From: an uncultured Flavobacterium sp.
GTDB taxonomy: Bacteria; Bacteroidota; Bacteroidia; Flavobacteriales; Flavobacteriaceae
DNA length: 11,513 bases
NCBI RefSeq assembly: GCF_946220915.1
Contig: NZ_CAMIHH010000103.1
Coordinates: forward strand, 1-11,513
Direction of reading: 5' to 3'
This document shows positions 1 to 7,391 of the stretch, piece after piece; position 1 is the first letter of the stretch; every line of letters begins with the position of its first letter. The notes beneath the pieces are model-generated. The model searched no databases. It was given only the letters and a program-made list of their open reading frames with translations, and was not told the DNA's origin. The position numbers and the translations under genes were made by a program.

Positions 1-63
1 CATTCAGATAGTAAACTTATATCAAATATTATTTTGCACGAGATTGGATATCAGAAAGGTTAA
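1..63 (+). CDS. possible C-terminal tail of an upstream gene (partial)
   Basis: Frame 1 is open from the window edge to a TAA at 61-63. It reads 20 residues ending in ILHEIGYQKG. The stop lies three bases before the -33 element of a promoter on the same strand, which is a natural place for a gene to end. Twenty codons without a stop can easily occur by chance in one of three frames, and no family can be recognised from so short a piece. If real, the terminator at 160-185 would be the end of its transcript. Sequence left of the window would settle it. Confidence 0.3.
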   Translation, partial: HSDSKLISNIILHEIGYQKG

Positions 64-65
64 TT

Positions 66-97
66 TTTGTTTTTTCGGCAAGATATTTGTACCTTTG
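66..97 (+). promoter_or_regulatory. Bacteroidetes-type -33/-7 promoter at the left edge
   Basis: TTTG at 66-69 is followed after 20 bases by TACCTTTG at 90-97, an exact match to the Bacteroidetes TANNTTTG -7 element at normal spacing. Transcription would begin around 101-104. The only thing it could drive before the terminator at 160-185 is a tiny RNA or a 14-codon ORF, because the next gene (nadD) lies on the other strand. Confidence 0.5.
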
Positions 98-101
98 TGA
101 A

Positions 102-185
102 ATGAAAGTGCCCTGCTATTCGATTTGCATTAGTGCTGCACTATAAAAAAATAATTCTGAACCCAGGCAAGCCCTGGGTTTTTTT
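102..185 (+). ncRNA. candidate small transcript between a promoter and a terminator
   Basis: The stretch between a full -33/-7 promoter and a strong intrinsic terminator would give an RNA of roughly 80 bases. It includes a short hairpin (TAGTG at 131-135 with CACTA at 139-143) and the terminator stem. It also holds a 14-codon ORF at 102-146 reading MKVPCYSICISAAL. That ATG sits almost at the predicted transcription start, so translation would be leaderless. No known RNA family is recognised. The alternative is that this is the 3' untranslated tail of an upstream gene and the promoter match is fortuitous. Confidence 0.25.
160..185 (+). terminator. rho-independent terminator
   Basis: AACCCAGG at 160-167 and CCTGGGTT at 173-180 form a perfect 8-bp stem with a 5-base loop. 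The T run continues directly from the stem through 185. Read on the minus strand, the same hairpin lies just past the nadD stop but its T-rich stretch begins about 8 bases later. It may therefore work in both directions, more weakly for the nadD operon. Confidence 0.85.
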
Positions 186-195
186 ATTTCTGGAA

Positions 196-777
196 TTATC
201 TTTTATAAAACAAGTTATGCTCCACATACTGCCAAACTTTCTGCGGCAGCATAGGCTGTATGTTCCTTCCATCCTTTATACTTTCGCGGATAAAGGTAGA
301 TGACAGCTCAATAACAGGGGCATCAACCCTGCGTATGCGGGCAGATGCGGCAATATCCGGATCGATGGTTTCCGTATTGAGGCGGGGGTATACGTAGATG
401 TCGTGATTTTTCAGGATCACTTCGTAGTTTTTCCATTTATGCAGGGAATTGAGGTTATCCTCGCCCATTAAAAGTGAAAATTCATGTGATGGAAATTTCT
501 CCTGCAAATGCGCCAGTGTATGCACGGTATAGTTTGGTTGCGGCAGTTTGAACTCAATGTCGCTGGGCTTTAGTTTTGGATAATCCTCCGTAGCAAGAAA
601 AACCATTTGCAGCCGGTGGTGGTCATCAAGCAGCGTGCTTTTTTTCTTGTGTGGGTTGTGCGGGGTTACCACCAGCCAAACCTGGTCAAGATCACTGTTC
701 TCAGCCATGTGGTTGGCAATGATGAGGTGCCCGGTGTGCACGGGGTTGAATGTCCCGAAATACAATCCTACCTTCAT
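196..777 (-). CDS. nadD: nicotinate-nucleotide adenylyltransferase
   Basis: NadD joins nicotinate mononucleotide to AMP from ATP, giving deamido-NAD in the cytoplasmic pathway to NAD. The 193-residue protein has the expected family length. Its N-terminus carries the nucleotidyltransferase signature GTFNPVHTGH (residues 8-17), whose two histidines bind the ATP phosphates. TPHNPHKKK (38-46) matches the substrate-binding stretch, and SSTFIR (159-164) is the ISSTxIR-type motif near the C-terminus that completes the ATP site. It is the last gene of a minus-strand cluster. Its ATG follows the TGA of the acyltransferase gene by a single base, which implies translational coupling. The start is fixed by the motif beginning at residue 8. 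The gene appears intact. Confidence 0.97.
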   Translation of the reverse strand: MKVGLYFGTFNPVHTGHLIIANHMAENSDLDQVWLVVTPHNPHKKKSTLLDDHHRLQMVFLATEDYPKLKPSDIEFKLPQPNYTVHTLAHLQEKFPSHEFSLLMGEDNLNSLHKWKNYEVILKNHDIYVYPRLNTETIDPDIAASARIRRVDAPVIELSSTFIRESIKDGRNIQPMLPQKVWQYVEHNLFYKR

Positions 778-778
778 A

Positions 779-1345
779 TCATTTTAAATAAGCTGTACCG
801 TGTTTATGTGCCATTTCCTTCAATAGCCTGATATCATCTGCTGATGCCCTTCCTAAATGGAACTGTTCATCAAATGTATTCTCATCATTCATCTTTGCCT
901 TCTCCCGTGCTATATACTCATTGGTATTCATAAGGAATTTGGCAGGATTACCGGCATGGATGCAATTGTCCGGCACATCTTTCGTCACTACCGATCCTGC
1001 ACCTATTAAAGTATCGTTGCCAATGCTTACGCCTGGCATGATAATACTGCCTGCTCCTACAAACACCCGGTTTCCCAATGTGGTATTCTTAATGCGGGTA
1101 TGCCCTAAAAACCACCATGTACTGGCATCATGGGCAAGGATGTGCACATTCGCTGACAGGCATACATCATCACCAATTGCAATGTGCTGGCAATGGGATC
1201 CGTCAATGATACAGCCTTCCTGCATGTAAAAGTTATTGCCAACTTTCAGCCCCTTTTCTTTTAGCTTCTTTAGTGTATGCTGCCCATCCATGCCTAAAAG
1301 GCGTTTCAGGATCGACTGGGTCAAAAAAACAAATTGTTTTTTCAT
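779..1345 (-). CDS. left-handed beta-helix (hexapeptide) acyltransferase
   Basis: This 188-residue protein belongs to the hexapeptide-repeat O-acetyltransferase superfamily (Maa/LacA/NodL-like), which usually transfers acetyl from acetyl-CoA to a sugar hydroxyl. Imperfect [LIV]-G-x4 turns run from about residue 33 to 137, including IGDDVCLSA, LGNRVFVGAGSIIMPG and IGNDTLIGAGSVV. They end in the typical DVPDNCIHAGNPAKF. His72 in the HILAHDAS segment is the likely catalytic base. A charged, non-repeat tail of about 45 residues follows. It lies 14 bases after gmk and one base before nadD, so it is almost certainly co-transcribed with both. The substrate cannot be read from the sequence, and nothing nearby suggests a polysaccharide locus. 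Family assignment is firm; specificity is unknown. Confidence 0.9.
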   Translation of the reverse strand: MKKQFVFLTQSILKRLLGMDGQHTLKKLKEKGLKVGNNFYMQEGCIIDGSHCQHIAIGDDVCLSANVHILAHDASTWWFLGHTRIKNTTLGNRVFVGAGSIIMPGVSIGNDTLIGAGSVVTKDVPDNCIHAGNPAKFLMNTNEYIAREKAKMNDENTFDEQFHLGRASADDIRLLKEMAHKHGTAYLK

Positions 1346-1359
1346 GGGGAGGTGGAATA

Positions 1360-1932
1360 TTAATCAGCCACAAACGCCTTTACCAGATCATAGGCTTCCT
1401 GCTTTGCCACATCAAGGTCGTAGTTCTTGATTACAATATCAAACTGCGGTGCGGTGGCCAGCTCTACCGATGCTTTGGCAATGCGCATGTTTATCTTGTC
1501 GTCCGATTCTGTGCTGCGTTTCTTTAAGCGTATCTTCAACTCGTCAATGCTGGGCGGCTTTACAAAAACGGCCAGCGTTTCTTCGGGGAACTTTTTCTTG
1601 ATGCGAAGGCCTCCTGCTACATCAATATCAAATATTACATTCTTGCCTTCGGCCCAGATGCGTTCCACCTCGCTTTTCAGCGTGCCGTAAAAGTTATCGC
1701 GGTATACCTCCTCCCACTCCACAAATTCTTCAGCTTTGATGTGCTTTTTGAATTCCTCGAGCGATATGAAGTAATAATCCTTGCCGTGCTCTTCAGTACC
1801 CCTTGGCTCGCGGGTAGCGGCAGAGACCGAGAACTCGAGGTTCAGGTCGGCCTGTGCCAGCAGGTGCCGTACTATGGTGGTTTTTCCCGACCCCGATGGT
1901 GCCGAGAATACCAATAATTTGCCTTTATTCAT
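1360..1932 (-). CDS. gmk: guanylate kinase
   Basis: Gmk phosphorylates GMP to GDP with ATP and is an essential cytoplasmic step in GTP and dGTP supply. The 190-residue length is normal. The P-loop SAPSGSGKTT (residues 10-19) sits right after the first beta strand. The GMP-binding segment SVSAATREPRGTE follows at 35-47 with its conserved Ser, Arg and Arg, then KDYYF. DIDVAGG is the usual post-GMP-lobe motif (commonly DIDVQGA/G). The start five codons before the first strand leaves no room for an earlier one. It follows yicC by 97 bases and precedes the acyltransferase by 14. The yicC-gmk-nadD association is, from general knowledge, common in Bacteroidota. Confidence 0.97.
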   Translation of the reverse strand: MNKGKLLVFSAPSGSGKTTIVRHLLAQADLNLEFSVSAATREPRGTEEHGKDYYFISLEEFKKHIKAEEFVEWEEVYRDNFYGTLKSEVERIWAEGKNVIFDIDVAGGLRIKKKFPEETLAVFVKPPSIDELKIRLKKRSTESDDKINMRIAKASVELATAPQFDIVIKNYDLDVAKQEAYDLVKAFVAD

Positions 1933-1979
1933 TTATTCGGTTGTGTGTTTTCTGTTTATGGTTTGGAGTAAAGGATTTC

Positions 1980-2006
1980 GGGGTTGCCGTGCAATACTGC
2001 AACTCC
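1980..2006 (-). other. hairpin in the yicC-gmk intergenic leader
   Basis: GGGGTTGC at 1980-1987 can pair with GCAACTCC at 1999-2006, an 8-bp stem with one G-T pair and an 11-base loop. Neither strand has a T run after it, so it is not an intrinsic terminator. In the minus-strand transcript it would lie between the yicC stop and the gmk start. Next to it, 2011-2034 is a loose telomere-like run of CTAAAC/CTCAAA units that extends into the end of yicC. Whether the hairpin matters for mRNA stability is unknown. Confidence 0.3.
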
Positions 2007-2029
2007 GGGCCTAAACCCTAAACTCAAAA

Positions 2030-2890
2030 CTAAAGAACGTTTAGTACCTGCTCCTTTATCTTTTCCAGTTCATCTTTCATCTGTACCACCAGCTTCTGCA
2101 TTTTAGCATGGTTGGCCTTAGATCCCATTGTGTTTATCTCACGGCCCATTTCCTGGGTAATGAAGCCCAGCTTTCGCCCATTGGCCTCGGTGCCCGCAAG
2201 GGTTTCTATGAAATAGTTGAGGTGATTTTCAAGGCGTACCTTCTCTTCTGTAATATCCATTTTTTCCAGGTAAAAAATAAGTTCCTGCTCAAAGCGGTTC
2301 TCATCTACGTTTACCTGGAGCTCTTCTATCGAAGCGTGAAGGCGGGTTTTTACAGTAGCAAGCCTTTCACCGTCCAGCGCTACGGTCTCGTTCATGAGCG
2401 AAAGTATGTTGGATATCCTCACAAGGAATTCTTTTTCCAATGCTACGCCTTCGGTTACGCGAAAATTGTGAATGTTATCAAGTGCCTGTGCGATAACGCC
2501 CTGTATCTGTCCCCAATCGTTCTCGTCGATCTCTTCCCGTTCGGTTTTCAGGGCATCGGGCATGCGTACGGCCATCTTCATCAATTCGGTAGCATCGCCA
2601 TCGGGTATCACCTCTTTCATTTGCTTAATGTAAGCTTTTACGATCGGTACATTAATCTTGGACGAAGTTTCCTCGCCGGTCACTTCTACAAAAAGCGAAA
2701 AATCCACCTTGCCGCGTTCCATCTTTTGGGCGATCTGGTTGCGAAGGCCCAGTTCCATTTCGCGAAAAGCGGAAGGCATGCGTACATTAAGGTCAAGGCC
2801 TTTGCTGTTCAGCGACTTTACTTCTACGGTTACCTTTTTGTTGGGCAGTTGCAGGGATGCTTTGCCAAAGCCCGTCATGGATTGTATCAT
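2030..2890 (-). CDS. yicC: YicC/YloC-family endoribonuclease
   Basis: Proteins of this family are about 290 residues long; Escherichia coli YicC acts as an endoribonuclease on RNA. The 286-residue product opens with MIQSMTGFGKA, the diagnostic N-terminal motif of the YicC-like domain. Its final 85 or so residues form the conserved C-terminal (DUF1732-type) domain, including EMGREINTMGSKA and a helical, charged tail. Glu- and Arg-rich stretches around FEQELIFYLEKMDITEE, which contribute acidic residues in the family, are present. The start is fixed by the motif beginning at residue 4. A -7 element lies 18 bases upstream, so this is probably the first gene of the yicC-gmk-acyltransferase-nadD unit. 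It diverges from the peptidase gene. Confidence 0.93.
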   Translation of the reverse strand: MIQSMTGFGKASLQLPNKKVTVEVKSLNSKGLDLNVRMPSAFREMELGLRNQIAQKMERGKVDFSLFVEVTGEETSSKINVPIVKAYIKQMKEVIPDGDATELMKMAVRMPDALKTEREEIDENDWGQIQGVIAQALDNIHNFRVTEGVALEKEFLVRISNILSLMNETVALDGERLATVKTRLHASIEELQVNVDENRFEQELIFYLEKMDITEEKVRLENHLNYFIETLAGTEANGRKLGFITQEMGREINTMGSKANHAKMQKLVVQMKDELEKIKEQVLNVL

Positions 2891-2908
2891 GCAAAAAATT
2901 TAGAGCCA

Positions 2909-2916
2909 CAAAGTTA
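2909..2916 (-). promoter_or_regulatory. -7 element for the yicC operon
   Basis: Read on the minus strand this is TAACTTTG, an exact TANNTTTG match, placed 18 bases before the yicC ATG. No clean TTTG is seen 19-21 bases further upstream, so the -33 half is weak or absent. Its position in front of the first gene of the cluster supports it. Confidence 0.5.
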
Positions 2917-3044
2917 ATAAAAATAATGGAGCCATGGGGAACGGCAGCAAGCCGGTAATGCAAATGGTTTGCGGCAAAACCCGGCCTGCGGGAAAAGTTT
3001 CATGGCTGGTTCCATACGGAGCTGTTTTTCAGCCAAATTCTCAT

Positions 3045-3052
3045 TATATTTG
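3045..3052 (+). promoter_or_regulatory. -7 element for the secreted peptidase gene
   Basis: TATATTTG is an exact TANNTTTG match ending 15 bases before the ATG at 3068. Upstream there is a T-rich stretch (TGTTTTTC, 3023-3030) but no exact TTTG at the ideal spacing. Because transcription would begin near 3057, the element also argues against any translation start upstream of 3068. Confidence 0.5.
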
Positions 3053-3067
3053 GGAAAATTTCACCTG

Positions 3068-4984
3068 ATGATGAAGAACTTTACCATGGCAGTATTCGGA
3101 TTGCTCCTGGCAACGGCATCCTTTGCACAATCACACCTCGAAGGCCTGCAGCAGATTGCCGATTCGGAGATGAAGTCGGCCTATTCCATAAGCCGCTTTA
3201 CCGCCAACGAAAATACAGGAAACTACGATGTTACCTACCACAACCTTAATTTTACCGTAAACCCTGCCAACCAGTTTATAAACGGCGTTGTAACTACTGC
3301 CTTTATTGCAAAGCAGGATATGTCGTCAATAACTTTTGACCTTACCAGCCAGCTAACGGTAAGCTCAGTGACAAAAAACGGCAGCAACATACCCTTTTCA
3401 CAAAATGATAATGACGAATTGGTCATTACCTTTCCGGCCATACAGGCAGAAGGAACTACCGGCTCGGTAACCATCAGTTATTCCGGGGCCCCGCCAACCG
3501 ATTCCGATGCATTTGTGGCAGGTCAGCACAACGGCATTCCAGTGCTCTGGACACTATCCCAGCCGTATGGTGCCAAGGACTGGTGGCCGTGCAAGCAGGA
3601 CCTGAATGACAAGATCGAAAGTATCGACATACGCATTACAGCGCCATCACAATATGTAAGCGTAGCCAATGGACTCGAGCAATCGCAAGTGGTAACAGGC
3701 AGCAACAAGACCACGCATTTTCACCATGGCTATCCCATACCTGCTTACCTGGTGGCGATAGCCGTGAGCAACTATACCATTTATACGCAAACTGCAGGCA
3801 CAGCGCCCAACACTTTCCCGGTCATAAATTATCTTTATCCTGAAAGCGCGGCCACAACACAAGCCCAGGTGGCGGTAACGGTGCCCATCATGAATTTTTT
3901 TGAGGAGACTTTTGAGACCTACCCTTTTCACGAAGAAAAATATGGCCATGCCCAATGCGGGTTCGGTGGGGGCATGGAGCATACAACCGTTTCGTTCATG
4001 GGCAGCTTTGGCAGGCAGTTGATTGCACACGAATTGGGGCACCAGTGGTTTGGCAACAAAATAACCTGCGGCAGCTGGAAGGATATATGGCTTAATGAAG
4101 GGGCTGCCACCTATCTTTCGGCGCTTGTAACCGAGGAGCTCGATGGGCCGACGGGTTTCCAGGACTGGAGGTTCTGGACCATACAGGACATTACTTCACA
4201 GCCCGGCGGGAGCGTATACCTTACCGATGCCGACACGCTTAGCGTTAACCGTATTTTCAGCAGCAGGCTATCGTACAATAAGGGCGCAATGGTATTCCAC
4301 ATGCTGCGCTACAAAATGGGCGATGCCGATTATTTCCAGGCGCTGCGCAATTATCTGGACGATCAGGACCTTGCCTATGCCTATGCCAAAACGCCCGATT
4401 TTCAGGCACATCTGGAAATGCAGTCAGGTATGGACCTTGATGAGTTTTTTAACGACTGGGTATACGGCCAGGGCTATCCTGCCTACACGGTTACAACTAC
4501 CGGCGGCCCAGGCCCAGCCACCGTTACGGTTAACCAGGTACAGTCGCACCCATCGGTCAGCTTTTTCGAAATGCCCATAACGGTAAGGTTTACCTCAGCC
4601 AGCGGGGCGACCTATGATGCCGTGCTCGAAAACACCTTCAACGGGCAGCAATTTACCGTTACACTCCCATTTGAAGCTGTTTCGGCAGAATTTGACCCCA
4701 ACCACAACATCATTACAAAAAATAACAGTATTGCCCTTAGCAGGGCCAGCGTGAACCCTCTGGCAGCAATAAAGCTCTATCCTAACCCTGCATCAGATCT
4801 TATTTCAGTGGAAGTGCCGGAAAACATCGCGATCGAAAGGGCTGTCATTTATAATACCCTCGGCCAAAAAGTGATGGAAGCGGCCGGTACATCTTGGAAT
4901 ATTTCGCAACTGGCGGCAGGCATGCATTTTGTTATAATTGAGACAAATAAAGGCAGTGCGGAATTGAAATTTGTAAAGGGGTAA
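3068..4984 (+). CDS. secreted M1-family metallopeptidase with T9SS sorting domain
   Basis: This is a zinc aminopeptidase-like enzyme expected to trim peptides outside the cell or on its surface. From the ATG at 3068 it has 638 residues. The frame is open back to 2969, but the region before 3068 is not signal-peptide-like and contains the promoter. Residues 1-20 form a signal peptide ending SFA before Gln21. An M1 beta-sandwich region follows. GGMEH (301-305) is in the place of the GAMEN substrate motif. HELGH (321-325) with Glu344 gives the HExxH-x18-E zinc site, and Tyr403 in SYNKGAM is the likely transition-state tyrosine. There is no large C-terminal helical domain. The last 69 residues, starting LYPNPASD (570), are a Por-type CTD directing export by the type IX system. 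It has its own promoter and is divergent from yicC. Confidence 0.93.
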   Translation: MMKNFTMAVFGLLLATASFAQSHLEGLQQIADSEMKSAYSISRFTANENTGNYDVTYHNLNFTVNPANQFINGVVTTAFIAKQDMSSITFDLTSQLTVSSVTKNGSNIPFSQNDNDELVITFPAIQAEGTTGSVTISYSGAPPTDSDAFVAGQHNGIPVLWTLSQPYGAKDWWPCKQDLNDKIESIDIRITAPSQYVSVANGLEQSQVVTGSNKTTHFHHGYPIPAYLVAIAVSNYTIYTQTAGTAPNTFPVINYLYPESAATTQAQVAVTVPIMNFFEETFETYPFHEEKYGHAQCGFGGGMEHTTVSFMGSFGRQLIAHELGHQWFGNKITCGSWKDIWLNEGAATYLSALVTEELDGPTGFQDWRFWTIQDITSQPGGSVYLTDADTLSVNRIFSSRLSYNKGAMVFHMLRYKMGDADYFQALRNYLDDQDLAYAYAKTPDFQAHLEMQSGMDLDEFFNDWVYGQGYPAYTVTTTGGPGPATVTVNQVQSHPSVSFFEMPITVRFTSASGATYDAVLENTFNGQQFTVTLPFEAVSAEFDPNHNIITKNNSIALSRASVNPLAAIKLYPNPASDLISVEVPENIAIERAVIYNTLGQKVMEAAGTSWNISQLAAGMHFVIIETNKGSAELKFVKG

Positions 4985-5016
4985 CAGTTGTCAAAATCTA
5001 AACCTGAAAATTAACG

Positions 5017-6228
5017 CTATTCAATCCCCTTTACCCTTGAGGCCAAAAAGGCTATCCCTATCCCGAAGATGCCTACGATGGCAAACGAGGTACGCAGGCT
5101 GGTGGCTTCGGCTACATGGCCTATTACCGGAGGGCCAAGCATGAACCCAAGGAAGCTAACGCTCGACACGGTTTGCAATGCAATGCTCGGAGGAATGTTT
5201 GGCCTGCTGCCAGCAACGCTGAAAATGATGGGTATGATGGTCGAAACCCCCAATCCTACCAGCATGAAAGAGAGGGTAGCCGGTATGAGGTAGGGAAAAG
5301 CCACCGCACCATAAAGCCCTACAGATACCATGCATCCGGCAATTTGCAGCATTCGTTTGCGGCCCACTTTTGCAATGACGATATCGCCAGAAAAACGGCC
5401 GATTGCCATAAAGGCCATAAAGGATGCGTAACCCAGGCCGCCCAGCGCACCCTCAGCCCCCACTACTTTACGAAAGTAAACACCGCTCCAGTCGAACATG
5501 ATGCCCTCGCTCAGCATGCAGCAAAATGACATGATGCCGAGCCATACCAGCACAGAATCAGGTTTATTAAACAGACTGCGTTTTTCCTTTGTCTTTACAG
5601 GGCTTTTAACCTTTACGAGATACCTGTAATTGAAAAAAACCACGGTCCATATCAATACGGCTACGACAATGAAATGCAGGTAGGGGTCGGCGTGCAGGCT
5701 TTTCATCCCGATGCCTATCAGGGCACCCGTAAAGCCGGCAAGGCTCCATGCGCCATGAAATGATGACATTACCGCCCGGCGGAACAGCCCCTCGGTATAA
5801 ATACCCTGTGTATTTACAGATATATTCGTCAGGTTACTAAAAATGCCGAAAAAGAACAATGCTGCCGAGAGCTGCCATTGCTCCCTGGCAAAACCAAGGC
5901 CTACAAGCCCGCACACATAAAAGCTAAGGCCCAGCACTACTGTGCGATGGCTGCCAAACCTTACAGCCAGCCTGCCCGAAAATGGCATGATGCAAAGCTG
6001 TCCCAGTGGTATGGCAAACAGCAGGGTGCCCAGGTCACCCTCAGACAGGCCCAATGAAGCCTGTATATCAGGGATGCGGCTTACCCACGTTGCAAAATTG
6101 AGCCCCATGGCAAAATAAAAAAGCGTTACCGCCCACCTCACTCGTTTCAGGTAGGATGCCTTTACATCTTTATATGCTTTTCTGAGCCTTTTGGAGGGCT
6201 GGTCGGCTACAACGAGTTCCTGTTCCAT
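5017..6228 (-). CDS. MFS transporter, YbjJ-like
   Basis: This 403-residue inner-membrane carrier has about twelve hydrophobic segments, starting around residue 32 after a basic cytoplasmic N-terminus. The segment from 41 to 95 is typical of the YbjJ-like MFS group: MGLNFATWVSRIPDIQ, then LGLSEGDLGTLLFAIPLGQ, then the loop 2-3 motif A variant SGRLAVRFGSHR (84-95). The substrate of this group is not established; related members look like sugar or drug/proton antiporters. It ends convergently with the peptidase gene, 32 bases apart. It is the last of four minus-strand genes in this block, 131 bases after the aldo/keto reductase. No clear promoter was found in that gap, so read-through from the reductase is possible. 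Confidence 0.88.
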   Translation of the reverse strand: MEQELVVADQPSKRLRKAYKDVKASYLKRVRWAVTLFYFAMGLNFATWVSRIPDIQASLGLSEGDLGTLLFAIPLGQLCIMPFSGRLAVRFGSHRTVVLGLSFYVCGLVGLGFAREQWQLSAALFFFGIFSNLTNISVNTQGIYTEGLFRRAVMSSFHGAWSLAGFTGALIGIGMKSLHADPYLHFIVVAVLIWTVVFFNYRYLVKVKSPVKTKEKRSLFNKPDSVLVWLGIMSFCCMLSEGIMFDWSGVYFRKVVGAEGALGGLGYASFMAFMAIGRFSGDIVIAKVGRKRMLQIAGCMVSVGLYGAVAFPYLIPATLSFMLVGLGVSTIIPIIFSVAGSRPNIPPSIALQTVSSVSFLGFMLGPPVIGHVAEATSLRTSFAIVGIFGIGIAFLASRVKGIE

Positions 6229-6297
6229 TGCAATGCTTTATCGGATAAAATTATAGAATTAACCCAAACGGGCTGCATACTATTTGTCAAAGTTTAA

Positions 6298-6324
6298 GCC
6301 CTCACAACCACCAGGAGAGAGGGC
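6298..6324 (-). terminator. weak hairpin between reductase and transporter genes
   Basis: GCCCTC at 6298-6303 pairs with GAGGGC at 6319-6324 around a 15-base loop. On the minus strand it lies 35 bases past the reductase stop and is followed by TTAAACTTTG, which is a poor T run. It may slow or end transcription of the reductase gene, or be a decayed copy of the intergenic hairpin repeat seen at 8497-8517, with which it shares the CCCTC/GAGGG core. Confidence 0.3.
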
Positions 6325-6359
6325 ATTCAAATAAGCAAAATAAAAACCCATCAGCCTTC

Positions 6360-7310
6360 TTACCATGCGCTTTCCTGGGTAAGCAACTCAATTTCATGTG
6401 CAGTCATTGCCAGGTTCGGCGCTTTCATAATGCTCTCCAACTGCTCAACGGTCGTGGCGCTTACTATAGGTGCCGTAACCGACGGCCTGTTAATGAGCCA
6501 GGACAGCGCTGCTGTGGCCGGGGTAGTTTTCAGCTGCTTTGCCACTTCGTCGAGCGCGGAAAGTATTTTAAAGCCCCTGTCGTCAAGGTATTTTTCCACA
6601 CCGCCGCCACGCGGGCTTTGGCCAAGATCATCCTTTGAACGGTATTTGCCTGTCAGGAACCCGCTTGCAAGCGAATAATAATTGAGCACACCCAGGTTAT
6701 TGCCCAGGCAGATGGGCTCAAGGCCATCCTCAAAAGCTGCCCTTTCGTACAGGTTGTAATGGGGCTGGAAGGTTTCGTACAATGGCAATCCCTGTTGTTG
6801 TGCTACCTGCAGCGCTCCCTTTAGCCTGTCGGCTGTGAGGTTGGAAGCCCCAATATGCCGAACCTTACCTTCTTTAATAAGCTGGGCATACGTGTCAAGG
6901 GTTTCCTCAAAAGGCGTATCGGGATCATCAAAATGCGACTGGTACAGATCGATGTAGTCGGTCTGCAGCCTTTTCAGGGAATCATCAATGGCTTTAAGGA
7001 TGTATTTTTTCGAAAGACCCTTTTTACCTCCGCCCATGTCGCTGCCCACTTTTGTGGCGATGATCACATCGTTGCGGCTGCCACGCTTCTTTATCCAGTT
7101 GCCGATGATGGTTTCCGATTCGCCGCCTTCATTCCCCGGTTTCCATCGCGAATATACATCGGCAGTATCTATAAAATTGAAGCCCTTACCGGTAAAGGCA
7201 TCCAACAGTTCAAAAGATCTTTTCTCATCTATGGTCCAACCGAAAACATTGCCCCCAAATGTGATTGGGTATACGTGCAGGCTGGTATTTCCTAATTGTC
7301 GCTTTTTCAT
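6360..7310 (-). CDS. aldo/keto reductase
   Basis: This is an NAD(P)H-dependent cytoplasmic reductase of carbonyl compounds with the AKR (alpha/beta)8 barrel. Its 316 residues fit the family. The catalytic tetrad is complete: Asp48 and Tyr53 in FIDTADVYS, Lys87 in ATKVG, and His126 in LYQSHFD. The cofactor-side segments are present: IGASN after strand 5, the YYSLASGFLTGKY stretch, and a C-terminal region ending in an STT-type motif (SATTVEQLE) typical of bacterial YajO/YhdN-like members. The physiological substrate cannot be deduced. It sits between a Gfo/Idh oxidoreductase gene and an MFS gene on the same strand, with 131-base gaps on both sides, so co-transcription is possible but not shown. 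Confidence 0.93.
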   Translation of the reverse strand: MKKRQLGNTSLHVYPITFGGNVFGWTIDEKRSFELLDAFTGKGFNFIDTADVYSRWKPGNEGGESETIIGNWIKKRGSRNDVIIATKVGSDMGGGKKGLSKKYILKAIDDSLKRLQTDYIDLYQSHFDDPDTPFEETLDTYAQLIKEGKVRHIGASNLTADRLKGALQVAQQQGLPLYETFQPHYNLYERAAFEDGLEPICLGNNLGVLNYYSLASGFLTGKYRSKDDLGQSPRGGGVEKYLDDRGFKILSALDEVAKQLKTTPATAALSWLINRPSVTAPIVSATTVEQLESIMKAPNLAMTAHEIELLTQESAW

Positions 7311-7391
7311 GGTTATATTTTAAAAATGTCCGTTTTGTCCATTATTGGATTTTTAATTTTCCAGTAAATAAAGTAACTTCCTGAGATCCTG

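Noticed and set aside
2025..2032. Minus-strand TAGTTTTG match as a separate promoter for gmk.
   Set aside because: It overlaps the end of yicC, has no TTTG at -33 spacing, and lies about 90 bases from gmk in a telomere-like A/C-rich run where such matches are frequent.
2108..2917. A 269-codon open frame on the plus strand covering almost all of yicC.
   Set aside because: It is antisense to a well-recognised conserved gene, has no recognisable motif, and is explained by the codon bias of the true frame leaving few antisense stops.
4973..5034. Perfect 9-base inverted repeat GTAAAGGGG / CCCCTTTAC across the convergent gene ends.
   Set aside because: Both arms are coding: each protein happens to finish with Val-Lys-Gly written with the same codons. 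The 44-base spacing and lack of T runs do not suit a terminator.
6241..6300. Minus-strand TAAACTTTG as a promoter for the MFS gene.
   Set aside because: The spacing inside the box is one base too long and no TTTG lies at the proper distance upstream.
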